Shown one piece after another: positions 8,876 through 17,648 of a DNA stretch of 64,000 bases. A program made the translations under genes and the position numbers. Every line of letters begins with the position of its first letter. Positions within the stretch are counted from its first letter, which is position 1. This stretch comes from Photobacterium gaetbulicola Gung47 (GTDB lineage: Bacteria > Pseudomonadota > Gammaproteobacteria > Enterobacterales > Vibrionaceae). The stretch covers positions 620,001-684,000 of the forward strand of contig CP005973.1 of assembly GCA_000940995.1 (NCBI GenBank), given 5' to 3'. The notes beneath the pieces were generated by a model. That model searched no databases, was not told where the DNA came from, and saw nothing but the letters and a program-made list of their open reading frames with translations.

Positions 8876-9139
8876 TTACTTCTTGTAAGAGTCAGCAATG
8901 TTGTCGATGCGCTGGTTAGCACGCATTGCTTCTTGGTATGCCGCGTCAGATGTCGCGCGGGTGTCGTTGATAGCACCTGCCATTTGATCTTGCTGGTTCT
9001 GTAGGCCGGCAACTTGGTCAGATAGTGCATCAACTTTATTTGTTAGTTGACTTAGCTGCTCTGCTTCTTCGCTACTAGAACAGCCCATAAGAGTAGCACT
9101 TAGAATTAGGCCAGCGACTAGAGTCATAGAACGTTTCAT
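8876..9139 (-). CDS. lpp: Braun lipoprotein Lpp (murein lipoprotein)
   Basis: From the ATG at 9139 (GGAG seven bases upstream) the product is 87 residues. It has a lipoprotein signal peptide MKRSMTLVAGLILSATLMGC with lipobox LMGC, then SSS and heptad-repeat helices (LTNKVDALSDQVAGLQNQ) that form the trimeric coiled coil. The C-terminus YKK ends in the lysine that is covalently joined to peptidoglycan in characterised Lpp proteins. The longer upstream frame to 9253 would destroy the signal peptide and was not used. Monocistronic, with its own terminator; one of the most abundant proteins in such cells. Confidence 0.95.
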   Translation of the reverse strand: MKRSMTLVAGLILSATLMGCSSSEEAEQLSQLTNKVDALSDQVAGLQNQQDQMAGAINDTRATSDAAYQEAMRANQRIDNIADSYKK

Positions 9140-9206
9140 TGTTATTCTCCACAATTGGTTGATATTAACTACTGCTACAAACACTAAATCAGCATTACAT
9201 GAAGCC

Positions 9207-9212
9207 ATTATA
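9207..9212 (-). promoter_or_regulatory. candidate -10 element of lpp
   Basis: On the minus strand this reads TATAAT, 68 bases before the lpp start codon. No good -35 stands 16-18 bases upstream. The leader would be about 60 bases. Consensus match only. Confidence 0.4.
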
Positions 9213-9440
9213 TTTAACAAGAAAATAAATAGAAAATGTGTTGAAAGCACCACTTTTTAGATTTTCTGTCAATTTTTAATACCTTTTTGTACGGTGTATT
9301 TATGGCGTAAGCAGTCTTATTTATGCTTTTCAGTATGTGCGGTATTAGAACAAAAAAAGTGAATGCAATTGTTATGGAAGTTTCAGCAACTGATTGTTTT
9401 TTAGTAGCTAAAGTCAGGATAAAGTAAAGGCGACCTTAAG

Positions 9441-9456
9441 TGTGATATAGATCACG
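9441..9456. promoter_or_regulatory. CRP-like operator
   Basis: TGTGATATAGATCACG matches the CRP consensus TGTGA-N6-TCACA at nine of ten core positions. It lies about 300 bases upstream of lpp and downstream of the tldE-like gene, in a gap with no other gene. At that distance its target is unclear. Confidence 0.45.
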
Positions 9457-9555
9457 CGTCAGATGGCAAGGACCTTGGGATTTAAGGCTCAATTAAAGAA
9501 GGCCATATCAATAATAGCTTGGTAACACGCTTTAATTGCAAAGTTGTCATTAAGA

Positions 9556-9584
9556 CCACCAGCAGGTATATCTCCTGCCGGTGG
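9556..9584 (-). terminator. inverted repeat after the tldE-like gene, weak terminator
   Basis: CCACC-A-GCAGG pairs with CCTGC-C-GGTGG around a seven-base loop. It stands about 20 bases past the end of the tldD-tldE pair but lacks a clear T run on the minus strand. Confidence 0.45.
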
Positions 9585-9605
9585 GTTAAGACTATTTAGA
9601 GCGTT

Positions 9606-10949
9606 TTATTTACCAGCAATGCTGAGTTTGCTAAAGCGAATAAGAGGCGCAAAGAAATGTTTTCCGTGATCATGACTCAGGGTATCGCCGACGGCATCAA
9701 TTTCTTTGATCATCTTATAGAAGTTACCTGCGACCGTAATACCACGAACAGGTTGAATGCGCTTACCGTCTCGGCACAGGAAGCCGCTGGCACCAAACGA
9801 GAAGTCACCGCTAACCGCATCGGCACCCGAGTGAACCCCTTGCAGCTCGATAAGCTCTAGGTATTCTCCCCCTGTCAGTTCAGCGTCACTGCTTTGTCCC
9901 GTAGCGATAACTGTATGGCGCGCAGACACCCCAAGGCCACCTTTGGCAGAGCGGGAGCCATTCGCGGTATTCTCAATGCCAAAGAAATTCGCGGTATGGC
10001 TATTATGGAGTAGGCTCTGTAGTTGCCCTTCACCGACCAAGATAGTGTCGCGAGTTGCAAAACCTTCGCTATCGAAGGCTTTGATGGCCGAGCCCCCTTC
10101 GATATAGGCAGTATCGGAAATCGTGAGCAATGGGCTTGCTACCATGGAATTTAAAGAATCACGCCATGGGTTGATGCCTTTCATGGCCGATTGGCCCGAG
10201 AAGCACATCCCAAATGCGCCAAACAGGCTGCTTAGGCAATTGAGATCAAACACCACACTGTAGTTGCCGGTTGTCACCGGCTCACCATCTAGCAAGGCTT
10301 TTGCCATGTCGTAACCGTGGTTGATACAGTACTGCGGGTCTAATTCTTCAAAACGACGGCCGGTCGACATGCCGCCGTGCATCGCTTGCTTGCCGTCTTT
10401 TTCAAACAGTGTGTAGGCATAACAATAGGTTGAACGCTCTTTGTGATAACAACGGGTGCCAAGGGTATTGGCTAGAATGACCTGGCTATCGGATTCACCG
10501 AAACCGTTGTAAGGCGCGGAGGTTGCGTTTGGTTTTTCAACCACGCCTTTCTCCAACGCCAGTGCCAGAGCGATTTTGTCATCCACCGTTGCTGTGTCTG
10601 TTTGATAGATCTCTGGGGACTCGGTGACAAGCTGACTATTGGCACACGCAATGGTTTGATGCGGATCCTGCTTGGTGTAGGTCGCATTGGCAAGGGCATG
10701 CTCTACCATCATATCTAGGCTGGCAGGTTCTAGTGACTCAGAGTAGCTAGTCGCAATATGCTGATCTTTGACGATACGCACGCCAATCACCTGGCCGGAT
10801 GTCACTTTGTACTCGTCGAGCTCGCCCGCATTGGCTTTCAGCGAGAAGTTGTTGCTGCTGCTGGCAATGACATCGGCTTCGGCACCGGCGGCTTTGGCAC
10901 GCTCGAGTACTTGATCAATCGCGTGTTGCAGTTGTTGTTGATCGGCCAT
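9606..10949 (-). CDS. TldE/PmbA-family metalloprotease subunit, divergent paralog
   Basis: The 447-residue product has the TldD/PmbA fold: an N-terminal domain (about residues 1-190) and the C-terminal half with FDSEGFATRDTILVGEGQLQSLLHNSHTA, the conserved PmbA region. A late GDFSFGASGFL-type segment is also typical. It lacks the HExxxH metal motif, as expected for the E subunit. TldD and TldE form a heterodimeric protease that degrades unfolded peptides and trims leader peptides, for instance of microcin B17. Its start overlaps the stop of the tldD-like gene by one base (TAATG), so the subunits are translationally coupled. It differs enough from E. coli PmbA to suggest a second pair in this genome. 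Confidence 0.85.
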   Translation of the reverse strand: MADQQQLQHAIDQVLERAKAAGAEADVIASSSNNFSLKANAGELDEYKVTSGQVIGVRIVKDQHIATSYSESLEPASLDMMVEHALANATYTKQDPHQTIACANSQLVTESPEIYQTDTATVDDKIALALALEKGVVEKPNATSAPYNGFGESDSQVILANTLGTRCYHKERSTYCYAYTLFEKDGKQAMHGGMSTGRRFEELDPQYCINHGYDMAKALLDGEPVTTGNYSVVFDLNCLSSLFGAFGMCFSGQSAMKGINPWRDSLNSMVASPLLTISDTAYIEGGSAIKAFDSEGFATRDTILVGEGQLQSLLHNSHTANFFGIENTANGSRSAKGGLGVSARHTVIATGQSSDAELTGGEYLELIELQGVHSGADAVSGDFSFGASGFLCRDGKRIQPVRGITVAGNFYKMIKEIDAVGDTLSHDHGKHFFAPLIRFSKLSIAGK

Positions 10950-12331
10950 TAGTTACCCCCTACAAGAATGTTGTCCACTTTAAGCGCTGGCTGGCCAACG
11001 GTGGTTGGCACCGAACCGCTCACTGAGCCACACATTCCTGCGGCCAAGGCAAAATCACGTCCGATCATGGAGATTTCTTTAAGCACTTTAGGTCCCGTGC
11101 TGATCAACGTGGCTGATTTAAGTGGTTTGGTGATCTTGCCGTTTTCAACCAAGTAAGCCTCCTGGACGGCAAAGTTGAATTCACCCGTACCCGGCTGCAC
11201 CGAGCCGCCGCCCATCTTCTTGGCATAAATGCCTTTTTCGACGTTAGCAATCATCTCGTCCAGCGAGCTATCACCCGGCTCGATGAAGGTGTTACGCATT
11301 CTTGAAGTCGGGGCAAATTTGTAAGACTCGCGACGGCCTGAGCCGGTAGGCGCAAAGCCAGTTTTGAGTGAGCCCATGTGATCAACCATGAAGCTGGTCA
11401 ACTGACCGTCTTTGATTAATTGGGTGCGCTGGGTTTCCATCCCTTCGTCATCGATATTGATTGAGCCCCACTCGTTGGTCATCGTACCGTCATCAACCGC
11501 ACTGACTGCAGGATTGGCAATCATTTCGCCCATTTTATCGTGGAAGACTGAGGCTTTTTTGGCAACCGAAGTTGTCTCTAGCAGGTGGCCACACGCTTCG
11601 TGGAAAATGACCCCTCCAAACCCATTGCCGATAATGACAGGCATTTCACCTGACGGGCAATTGTCGGCAAAGAGTTTGACCATAGCTTGTTTCGCAACAG
11701 TTTGGCCAAGCTCTCTGGCATCAAGCTGGGTATTGAATTCCCAACCCGTCAGCGCCCCCGGTGCTTCGAAGCCCGTAGACTGCTCGCTGCCGTTCTGGGC
11801 AATGGCGGTAGCCGCGACACGGGTATAATGGCGGGTATCACCAATGTGCAGTCCCGTTGAGTTGAAAATCTCGATTTGTTGCTCGCGCTGCAAGATACGG
11901 CCGATGAACTGGTTGATCTTGTCATCTTCATCCCGCGCGGCAGTATCACACTGGCGCAGGAAAGCAATCTTGGCCTCAAGGTTCGGGTTTTGGCTCAAGG
12001 GTTGGTGGCAAGTATGTTTGCTCTGGTAGCGGTTGAGGTTGAGTGCGCCCGCATTGGCGATTTGGTCGCGTTTGTCTTTGGCGGCGAGTAGGCTGGTGAC
12101 GCGTTTAAGTTCTTCCTCGTCGGTGCTGTTGGTGTAGCCATAAAGCACTTTGTGGCCGAAGAATAAGCGAACACCAATACCAAAATCGATACCGGAATTT
12201 ACTTTGTCGATATCACCAGATAGAAGCTCGACAGAGCTGGACTGGTGGTGTTCAACGAACAGTTCGGCAAAATCGGCTCCAAGGAAGAGGGCATGGTCGA
12301 TCACTGCTTGTGCTGTTGCAGGGTTTAGCAT
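10949..12331 (-). CDS. TldD-family metalloprotease subunit
   Basis: The 460-residue product carries HEACGH (HExxxH) at about residues 243-248, the zinc-binding motif of TldD catalytic subunits, in the usual context GVIFHEACGHLLE. Other family features are an N-terminal SGDIDKVNSGIDFGIGVR region and a C-terminal AGMCGSVSGSVPTTVGQPALKV-type end. AAGGAG stands six bases before the ATG. It is followed by the TldE-like partner in the same operon. In E. coli the two genes lie apart, so an adjacent pair points to an additional or rearranged system. No small peptide precursor gene was found beside it. Confidence 0.9.
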   Translation of the reverse strand: MLNPATAQAVIDHALFLGADFAELFVEHHQSSSVELLSGDIDKVNSGIDFGIGVRLFFGHKVLYGYTNSTDEEELKRVTSLLAAKDKRDQIANAGALNLNRYQSKHTCHQPLSQNPNLEAKIAFLRQCDTAARDEDDKINQFIGRILQREQQIEIFNSTGLHIGDTRHYTRVAATAIAQNGSEQSTGFEAPGALTGWEFNTQLDARELGQTVAKQAMVKLFADNCPSGEMPVIIGNGFGGVIFHEACGHLLETTSVAKKASVFHDKMGEMIANPAVSAVDDGTMTNEWGSINIDDEGMETQRTQLIKDGQLTSFMVDHMGSLKTGFAPTGSGRRESYKFAPTSRMRNTFIEPGDSSLDEMIANVEKGIYAKKMGGGSVQPGTGEFNFAVQEAYLVENGKITKPLKSATLISTGPKVLKEISMIGRDFALAAGMCGSVSGSVPTTVGQPALKVDNILVGGN

Positions 12332-12581
12332 AGATGCTCCTTGCGTGTTAGCAATCTCACGAAAAACGATATGTAATCAAATTGTGAGCACAATTGCCAA
12401 TGATGGCTTGGCATTAAAAGGTAAAATGTGTGTTATGTGCCCAATAAGGGCGACTTTTTAATCAAAAATTGGTTTGTTATATAGGCTTAGTCAAAATAAC
12501 AAAATAAATCAAAAACCTGATTTGTGGCACGGGCGCATTTCATGGTAATTTGCCGTCAATATTTACGGAAAAACACTCTCT

Positions 12582-13556
12582 ATGCGCATACCAACGAATG
12601 TTATCACCGGTTTCCTTGGTGTTGGAAAAACCACAACGATCCTCAACCTGCTTAAGAACAAGCCAGCCGATGAAAAGTGGGCGGTTCTGGTCAACGAATT
12701 TGGTGAAATCGGGATTGATGGTGCCATTCTGACCGATTCCGGTGCGATGATCAAAGAGGTTCCGGGCGGCTGTATGTGCTGTACAGCCGGAGTACCGACA
12801 TCCGTCGGGATCACGGCCTTGCTTCGCCAGAACCCCGATCGATTGCTGATTGAGCCGACCGGACTTGGCCATCCGCATAAGATCATCTCGGTTCTGACTT
12901 CAAACCAGTTCAAGGACTACATCGACTTGAAAGCGACGGTGGCTCTGGTTGACCCCCGTAACCTTTCCAATAAAAAGTATACGGAAAACCAGAACTTCAA
13001 CGATCAACTTGATGTGGCAGAAATTGTTATTGGCAATAAGCTTGATGAGTGTGATGAGGTTGATGTCGGTATCTTCGAGCACTGGGTAGCCACCCAACAG
13101 CCAAAGAAACTGGTGAGTATGCTGGTAAAGCAGGGCGAGTTTCCAGCCAACCTGCTTGATACGGACAGGGCTGAACAAAACGAGGCACCGGCAATGGAGG
13201 CCCATCACCATGAGCATGCAGAAATGGAGCCCCAGTTCCAGTTGCCGCCGAACCAGAAGTTTATCCGCAAGGAAAACAAAGGTCAGGGCTACTTCAGCTG
13301 TGGCTGGATTTTTGGTGCCGAAATCACTTTTGACTTTGACCAACTGTTTGCCATGTTGTGTAACTTGACGGCTGAGCGGGTCAAAGGCGTGGTTAATACT
13401 AATAAGGGCTGCCACGCGTTCAACGTCAACAATGGTGTAGTGTCTGTTAACCAAGTGACTCTGGAAGGGTTTGAAAGCCGCCTCGAAGTGATCGACAGTC
13501 AGCTCATGCCCTGGGATGAATTAGAGCAGGTACTGTTGGGTATCTCAGATTTATAA
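12582..13556 (+). CDS. CobW/COG0523 metal-binding GTPase, YeiR-like
   Basis: The 324-residue product has Walker A GFLGVGKTT at residues 9-17, the metal motif CMCC at about 65-68 in GGCMCC, NEFGEIGIDG near the switch region, the guanine-binding NKLD, and a C-terminal CobW domain. A histidine-rich stretch HHHEHAE lies around residues 204-210. It is very similar in layout to E. coli YeiR, a zinc-binding GTPase thought to deliver or store zinc. It is divergent from the tldD-like metalloprotease gene. I looked for a Zur operator in the 250-base gap and saw no clear one. Confidence 0.9.
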   Translation: MRIPTNVITGFLGVGKTTTILNLLKNKPADEKWAVLVNEFGEIGIDGAILTDSGAMIKEVPGGCMCCTAGVPTSVGITALLRQNPDRLLIEPTGLGHPHKIISVLTSNQFKDYIDLKATVALVDPRNLSNKKYTENQNFNDQLDVAEIVIGNKLDECDEVDVGIFEHWVATQQPKKLVSMLVKQGEFPANLLDTDRAEQNEAPAMEAHHHEHAEMEPQFQLPPNQKFIRKENKGQGYFSCGWIFGAEITFDFDQLFAMLCNLTAERVKGVVNTNKGCHAFNVNNGVVSVNQVTLEGFESRLEVIDSQLMPWDELEQVLLGISDL

Positions 13557-13682
13557 CCCCTTATTTGAAGGTGGTTAGTCTAAAGTTGTCAGGAAAGAAA
13601 CGTAACCAAATTGCTTGAGCTGGAGGTAAATCCCACCAACCAGTATCGGCATTGTGTACCAGCGAGAGCAGGAGAATCAGTA

Positions 13683-14057
13683 ATGAATCAAGAAACAAAA
13701 ACCATGGAAGTGCCTGTAGCTATCGCCGACAGAGTTCAGGCGTTGATTGACGGCCATTTAGCCAAAGAGAAGTTCAATGCTGAACGCAGGGAAGTGGTAA
13801 ACAATTTTCTTGCGATGGATGGACTGAGCTGTGAAATGGCGGTTTACAGTTTGCCTCAGGGTGAGCTGCTCGATACCCTCCGCTTTGTCTATGAGCTATC
13901 CGGAACTAACAGCAAGTTCATCAAGAATATCCTAACCCTCGCCAGGGAAAACCCAAAGAAGGTGCTATCCGATTCCCAGCGAGCATCAGCTAAAAGCATG
14001 CTCTTTAACTTGCTGAATGACCCATCGGTTATCTCTGCGATGAAAGAGAGCTCATAA
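13683..14057 (+). CDS. hypothetical cytosolic protein (124 aa)
   Basis: I start at the ATG at 13683, which has AGGAG nine bases upstream; an upstream in-frame TTG at 13611 would add 24 poorly coding residues. The product is hydrophilic and mostly helical, with no membrane segment or motif I recognise. It ends SVISAMKESS. It follows the YeiR-like gene in the same direction after 126 bases and is closed by a strong terminator. Confidence 0.6.
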   Translation: MNQETKTMEVPVAIADRVQALIDGHLAKEKFNAERREVVNNFLAMDGLSCEMAVYSLPQGELLDTLRFVYELSGTNSKFIKNILTLARENPKKVLSDSQRASAKSMLFNLLNDPSVISAMKESS

Positions 14058-14088
14058 TATCGCCCTTGTTTCGGGACTGTATATTATA

Positions 14089-14124
14089 AAACCGCCCATA
14101 CCGGCTTACTGGTATGGGCGGTTT
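14089..14124. terminator. bidirectional Rho-independent terminator
   Basis: Fourteen-base perfect stem AAACCGCCCATACC with its complement around an eight-base loop, between the convergent hypothetical gene and proV. Confidence 0.85.
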
Positions 14125-14150
14125 GCTATGCAGCGATGATCAGCGCAGGT

Positions 14151-15395
14151 CTAACAGGCTTTATCCATCACGGGATGGGCGCTCGGTGCTTCCTTTGGGG
14201 AAGGCTTGACCTCGCTAATGTCAGAGAAGATTTCTGCAACCGCGCTGCGTTCCAATTCACCTTGCAAGTTGCCATCTTCGTCAACAACGGGCAAAGAGTA
14301 ATCACATGACATGGTGTCAGGCAGCACTTCTTCAATGGCTGAATCAGGAGAGATAACTGGCACTTTTTCATAGATATCTTGCTTTAGGTCTTGGCTGGCA
14401 CCGGTCTTGGCTGCATCAAGCAAACTCTCTTTGGTGATGACGCCCTGGTACCCATCTTCGGTGACATTATAGGCGTAATCTTGCTTGATTCGCTTCATCT
14501 CCACCAAGGCTTCTTCGATAGTTTTTGCCGTGATCCGGTAAGCGGGCGGCTGCATGACGGTTTCAACAGTCAGAGCCCGGGCGCGATTGACATCCTTGAC
14601 GAAGGCCTCAACATATTCATCGGCAGGGTGTAGCAGGATTTGATCAGGAGAGCCTTGCTGCACCAGCTCGCCGTCTTTGAGAATCGCAATGCGATCACCT
14701 AACCGCAAGGCTTCGTCCAAGTCGTGGGTGATAAAAATAATGGTCTTGTGCAGCTTTTCCTGAAGCTCAATGAGCTGGTCTTGCATCTCACTGCGGATCA
14801 GTGGATCCAAGGCCGAAAAGGCTTCGTCCATCAGTAGGATTTCCGCATCGGTGCTTAGCGCCCGGGCAAGGCCGACCCGTTGCTGCTGGCCGCCAGATAA
14901 TTGAGAAGGATATTGGTTTTCGTACCCTTGCAGTCCGACGGCTTCAAGCCACTCGGTGGCTTTGGCTAGCCGTTTAGCTTTTTTGATCCCTTGGATCTCA
15001 AGCCCGTAAGCGACATTATCGACGACGGTTCGGTGAGGCAATAAGCCAAAACGTTGGAAAACCATCGACATTTTGTGCCGACGGAAGGTAACTAACTCAT
15101 CAGCCGATAGCTGCATCACATCAGTTCCCTCGACCAAGATTTTTCCCAATGTCGGGTCGATCAAGCGGTTGAAGTGACGTATTAAGGTTGACTTCCCGGA
15201 GCCCGATAAGCCCATGATGACAAAGATTTCCCCTTTGTTTATCTTCAGGTTAATGTCTTTGAGCCCTACTGTATGGCCGGTATCGTTGAGTATTTTATCT
15301 TTGCTGTCACCCTGCTTAACCCGTTCAATCACCGATGTCGATTTTGGGCCAAAAATCTTGTATAGACCGCTAACTTCAATTAATGGTTTAGTCAT
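14151..15395 (-). CDS. proV: glycine betaine/proline ABC transporter ATP-binding protein
   Basis: From the ATG at 15395 (GGGAG nine bases upstream) the product has 414 residues. Walker A GLSGSGKST is at 62-70, the ABC signature LSGGQQQR follows near 165, Walker B ILLMDEAFSALD near 190, and a pair of CBS domains fills about 285-400; such CBS pairs sense ionic strength in the homologue OpuA. The layout matches E. coli ProV (400 aa). It energises import of compatible solutes under osmotic stress. The start overlaps the permease stop by eight bases. Frames upstream of 15395 lie inside the permease gene and were excluded. Confidence 0.95.
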   Translation of the reverse strand: MTKPLIEVSGLYKIFGPKSTSVIERVKQGDSKDKILNDTGHTVGLKDINLKINKGEIFVIMGLSGSGKSTLIRHFNRLIDPTLGKILVEGTDVMQLSADELVTFRRHKMSMVFQRFGLLPHRTVVDNVAYGLEIQGIKKAKRLAKATEWLEAVGLQGYENQYPSQLSGGQQQRVGLARALSTDAEILLMDEAFSALDPLIRSEMQDQLIELQEKLHKTIIFITHDLDEALRLGDRIAILKDGELVQQGSPDQILLHPADEYVEAFVKDVNRARALTVETVMQPPAYRITAKTIEEALVEMKRIKQDYAYNVTEDGYQGVITKESLLDAAKTGASQDLKQDIYEKVPVISPDSAIEEVLPDTMSCDYSLPVVDEDGNLQGELERSAVAEIFSDISEVKPSPKEAPSAHPVMDKAC

Positions 15396-16287
15396 GGGTG
15401 AGTTCTCCCAGGTGGGCTTGAGTGCGTTTGGCATAAGCCTGTGAAGCGCGATCAAACAGGATTGCAAGGGCAACAATAGCAAGGCCGTTTAATAGCCCCA
15501 GGGTAAAGTATTGATTGGTTATCGATTTAAGTACAGGCTGGCCCAGTCCTTTCACACCGATCATTGAGGCAATAACAACCATAGATAGCGCCATCATTAT
15601 GGTCTGGTTGATCCCGGCCATAATGGTCGGCATGGCCAAAGGAAGCTGAACACCGAGCAAGCGTTGTTTTTTATTGGCCCCGAACGCTGTCGCGGCTTCT
15701 AATACTTCTTTATCGACCAGCCGGATCCCCAGGTTTGTCAGGCGGATCACAGGCGGGATAGCGTAGATCACTACAGCAATTAATCCCGGGATTTTACCGA
15801 TCCCCAGCAGCATCACCACCGGTATTAGGTAGACAAAGGCGGGCATGGTTTGCATTACGTCCAATAGTGGCGTGACGAGTGCTTGCACGCGGTTAGAGCG
15901 AGCCATCGCGATACCGATGGGTATACCCATCACAATGGCAAGCAGGGTACATACCGTAATTATGCTGAGGGTGCGCATGGTATCTTCCCACATGCCAAAA
16001 TAGCCAATGAGGGTGAGGGAAACACAACAGCTCAGTGACAGTTTCCAGGAGCGGCTTGCCGCGTAGATTAGCGCGGTACAAACGCCAAGCACAATCACCC
16101 AGGGGGTGGAAATGAGGAGCTTTTCAAACCAGACGAGAAAAGAGAGAAGAGGATCGAAGAAAGATTCAATGAGGTCGCCGTATTCACGTGAAAAATCACG
16201 GTAGGCCCCATCTAGTGTTTTGCGGATTGCACGGAGATCAGAGCGATCCATCTCCGGAAACTCGCTTAGCCAATTAGACTCTGACAT
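15388..16287 (-). CDS. proW: glycine betaine/proline ABC transporter permease
   Basis: The 299-residue product has a soluble lead of about 60 residues and then six or seven membrane helices. It contains the permease EAA-type loop EAATAFGANKKQRLLGVQLPLAMPTIMAGINQT near residues 200-230, which contacts the ATPase. AAGGA before the ATG at 16287 fixes the start. ProW of E. coli is longer at its N-terminus (354 aa). The gene sits between proX and proV, an order different from E. coli proVWX, and is preceded by a hairpin at 16305. Confidence 0.92.
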   Translation of the reverse strand: MSESNWLSEFPEMDRSDLRAIRKTLDGAYRDFSREYGDLIESFFDPLLSFLVWFEKLLISTPWVIVLGVCTALIYAASRSWKLSLSCCVSLTLIGYFGMWEDTMRTLSIITVCTLLAIVMGIPIGIAMARSNRVQALVTPLLDVMQTMPAFVYLIPVVMLLGIGKIPGLIAVVIYAIPPVIRLTNLGIRLVDKEVLEAATAFGANKKQRLLGVQLPLAMPTIMAGINQTIMMALSMVVIASMIGVKGLGQPVLKSITNQYFTLGLLNGLAIVALAILFDRASQAYAKRTQAHLGELTHD

Positions 16288-16304
16288 GTTTAATTCCTTT
16301 TTTA

Positions 16305-16326
16305 CCGGAGCCCCGAAGGGCCCCGG
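16305..16326 (-). other. intercistronic UUCG hairpin between proX and the permease gene
   Basis: Read on the minus strand, a nine-pair stem (one G-U) closes a TTCG tetraloop, an exceptionally stable RNA hairpin. No T run follows, so it is not a terminator. It lies 41 bases past the proX stop. Such hairpins often protect the 3' end of an upstream message, which would favour proX over the membrane components. Confidence 0.55.
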
Positions 16327-16367
16327 CATACAACATGGTAATCCTATACCTTTCATTTTGATGTGGC

Positions 16368-17357
16368 TTAGAGTGCGTCCTGCACCTTTTTCGCGACATC
16401 TTGTGGCACCCATTGCTGCCAGATTTGTGGGTACTCCTCGAGGAAATAGAACATTGCTTCTTCACCATCAGCTTGATTATCTTCCATCCATGCCAGAATC
16501 TGGTTCATGTCGGCATTGGTGAAACCACGCTTGGTGAAGTATTCGTAGGCCTCAGGTGATCGAGACGCAAACTTTTCCGTGGTAATGGTATGTACCGGTG
16601 ATGGCGGGTACATAGTGGTCTTGGGAGACTCACACTCCTCTTGGGTGATGCAGTTAACAAACTCGTCCTGGTCAATACCACTGCCGAAGTCGACTTTAAC
16701 CATGTCGTATTTGCCCAGTACCGCTGTCGGTGCCCAGTAGTAGCCAAACCAAGGCTCCTGTCGCTCATAGGCCTTGGCAATCGATCCGGACAACCCTGCG
16801 GCTGAGCCAGGATCGACAATCACAAAGCCTGATTCATCAAGCTTCATCGCCTTGAAGAGGTTGCCAGCACTGATTTGGCAGTTCCAGCCCGCCGGACAGC
16901 TATAGAAGGCTGACTTGTCGGGATCTTCTGGATGCTCAAAGAGTTTGGCGTGTTTCTCAACACCTTCAATGGTTTTCATCTCTGGATATTTATCAACAAG
17001 GTAAGCGGGTACCCAGAATCCTTCTTCACCGCCGTCTACAAGCGCTTTGCCTGCATAGCGCAGACGCCTCTCGGCAACACCTTTATCCAGCGCATCCTTT
17101 AGACTATTGCTCCAAAGTTCCGGTGCAACATCGGGCTGGCCTTTTTCTATCATCGATGTGCCGGTTGGCATGGTGTCGCCCGGAATAAGTTCAGCGTCAC
17201 ACTCATAGCCGTGCTCCAAAATAAAGCGGTCGATATTGGCGATAAGGCTAGCTGAACTCCAGTTCATGTCAGCAATGGTGACTTTCCCACATTCGCTAGC
17301 ATTGGCATTCAATGCCAGTGCGCTTATGGCAAGCAGTAATGGGGTTTTGACTTTCAT
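16368..17357 (-). CDS. proX: glycine betaine ABC transporter substrate-binding protein
   Basis: The 329-residue product has a signal peptide MKVKTPLLLAISALALNANA with cleavage after ANA, then a type II periplasmic binding domain of the OpuAC/ProX family. Segments include IADMNWSSASLIANID and YSCPAGWNCQISAGN, and tryptophans that could form the aromatic cage for quaternary amines. AAAGGATACTCGAT precedes the ATG. As the first gene of the operon it binds the solute in the periplasm and passes it to the permease/ATPase pair downstream. The exact ligand (betaine, choline, proline betaine) is not certain. Confidence 0.92.
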   Translation of the reverse strand: MKVKTPLLLAISALALNANASECGKVTIADMNWSSASLIANIDRFILEHGYECDAELIPGDTMPTGTSMIEKGQPDVAPELWSNSLKDALDKGVAERRLRYAGKALVDGGEEGFWVPAYLVDKYPEMKTIEGVEKHAKLFEHPEDPDKSAFYSCPAGWNCQISAGNLFKAMKLDESGFVIVDPGSAAGLSGSIAKAYERQEPWFGYYWAPTAVLGKYDMVKVDFGSGIDQDEFVNCITQEECESPKTTMYPPSPVHTITTEKFASRSPEAYEYFTKRGFTNADMNQILAWMEDNQADGEEAMFYFLEEYPQIWQQWVPQDVAKKVQDAL

Positions 17358-17570
17358 ATCGAGTATCCTTTCTCAAAAATGTTCAGTTCAACAATAATCG
17401 TTAGTGTTCAAATTAGTTGCTCGATACGATTGTATATGATTTGTAAATAAATGTGAGCGGTAATAATGATTTTATTGCTGCTTTTGAATGAACCACATCA
17501 AAAAGTAAGATTTGGATCTCAACTTCATTACGGTTGCTTGATGGTAGTGCTTTGAGTTCTAACTATTAGG

Positions 17571-17604
17571 GTAAGGCTGCCATAGTGAATGATGGCAGCC
17601 TTAC
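17571..17604. terminator. inverted repeat between aacS and proX
   Basis: Perfect 13-base stem GTAAGGCTGCCAT with its complement and an eight-base loop, about 45 bases past the aacS stop. It lacks a strong T run on the minus strand, so it may be a weak terminator or a 3'-end stabiliser. The rest of the 291-base gap carries the proX promoter region, not resolved. Confidence 0.5.
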
Positions 17605-17648
17605 ATTCAGTGGTGTGATGGTTGAAATTAGATGGGAAAAGAGCGGAG

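Noticed and set aside
12332..12581. Possible Zur operator upstream of the YeiR-like gene
   Set aside because: TGTTATAT-like half-sites occur, but no two halves form the expected palindrome.
12900..13454. 184-codon minus-strand frame opposite the CobW gene
   Set aside because: The plus strand carries Walker A, CMCC and CobW motifs; the other frame has none.
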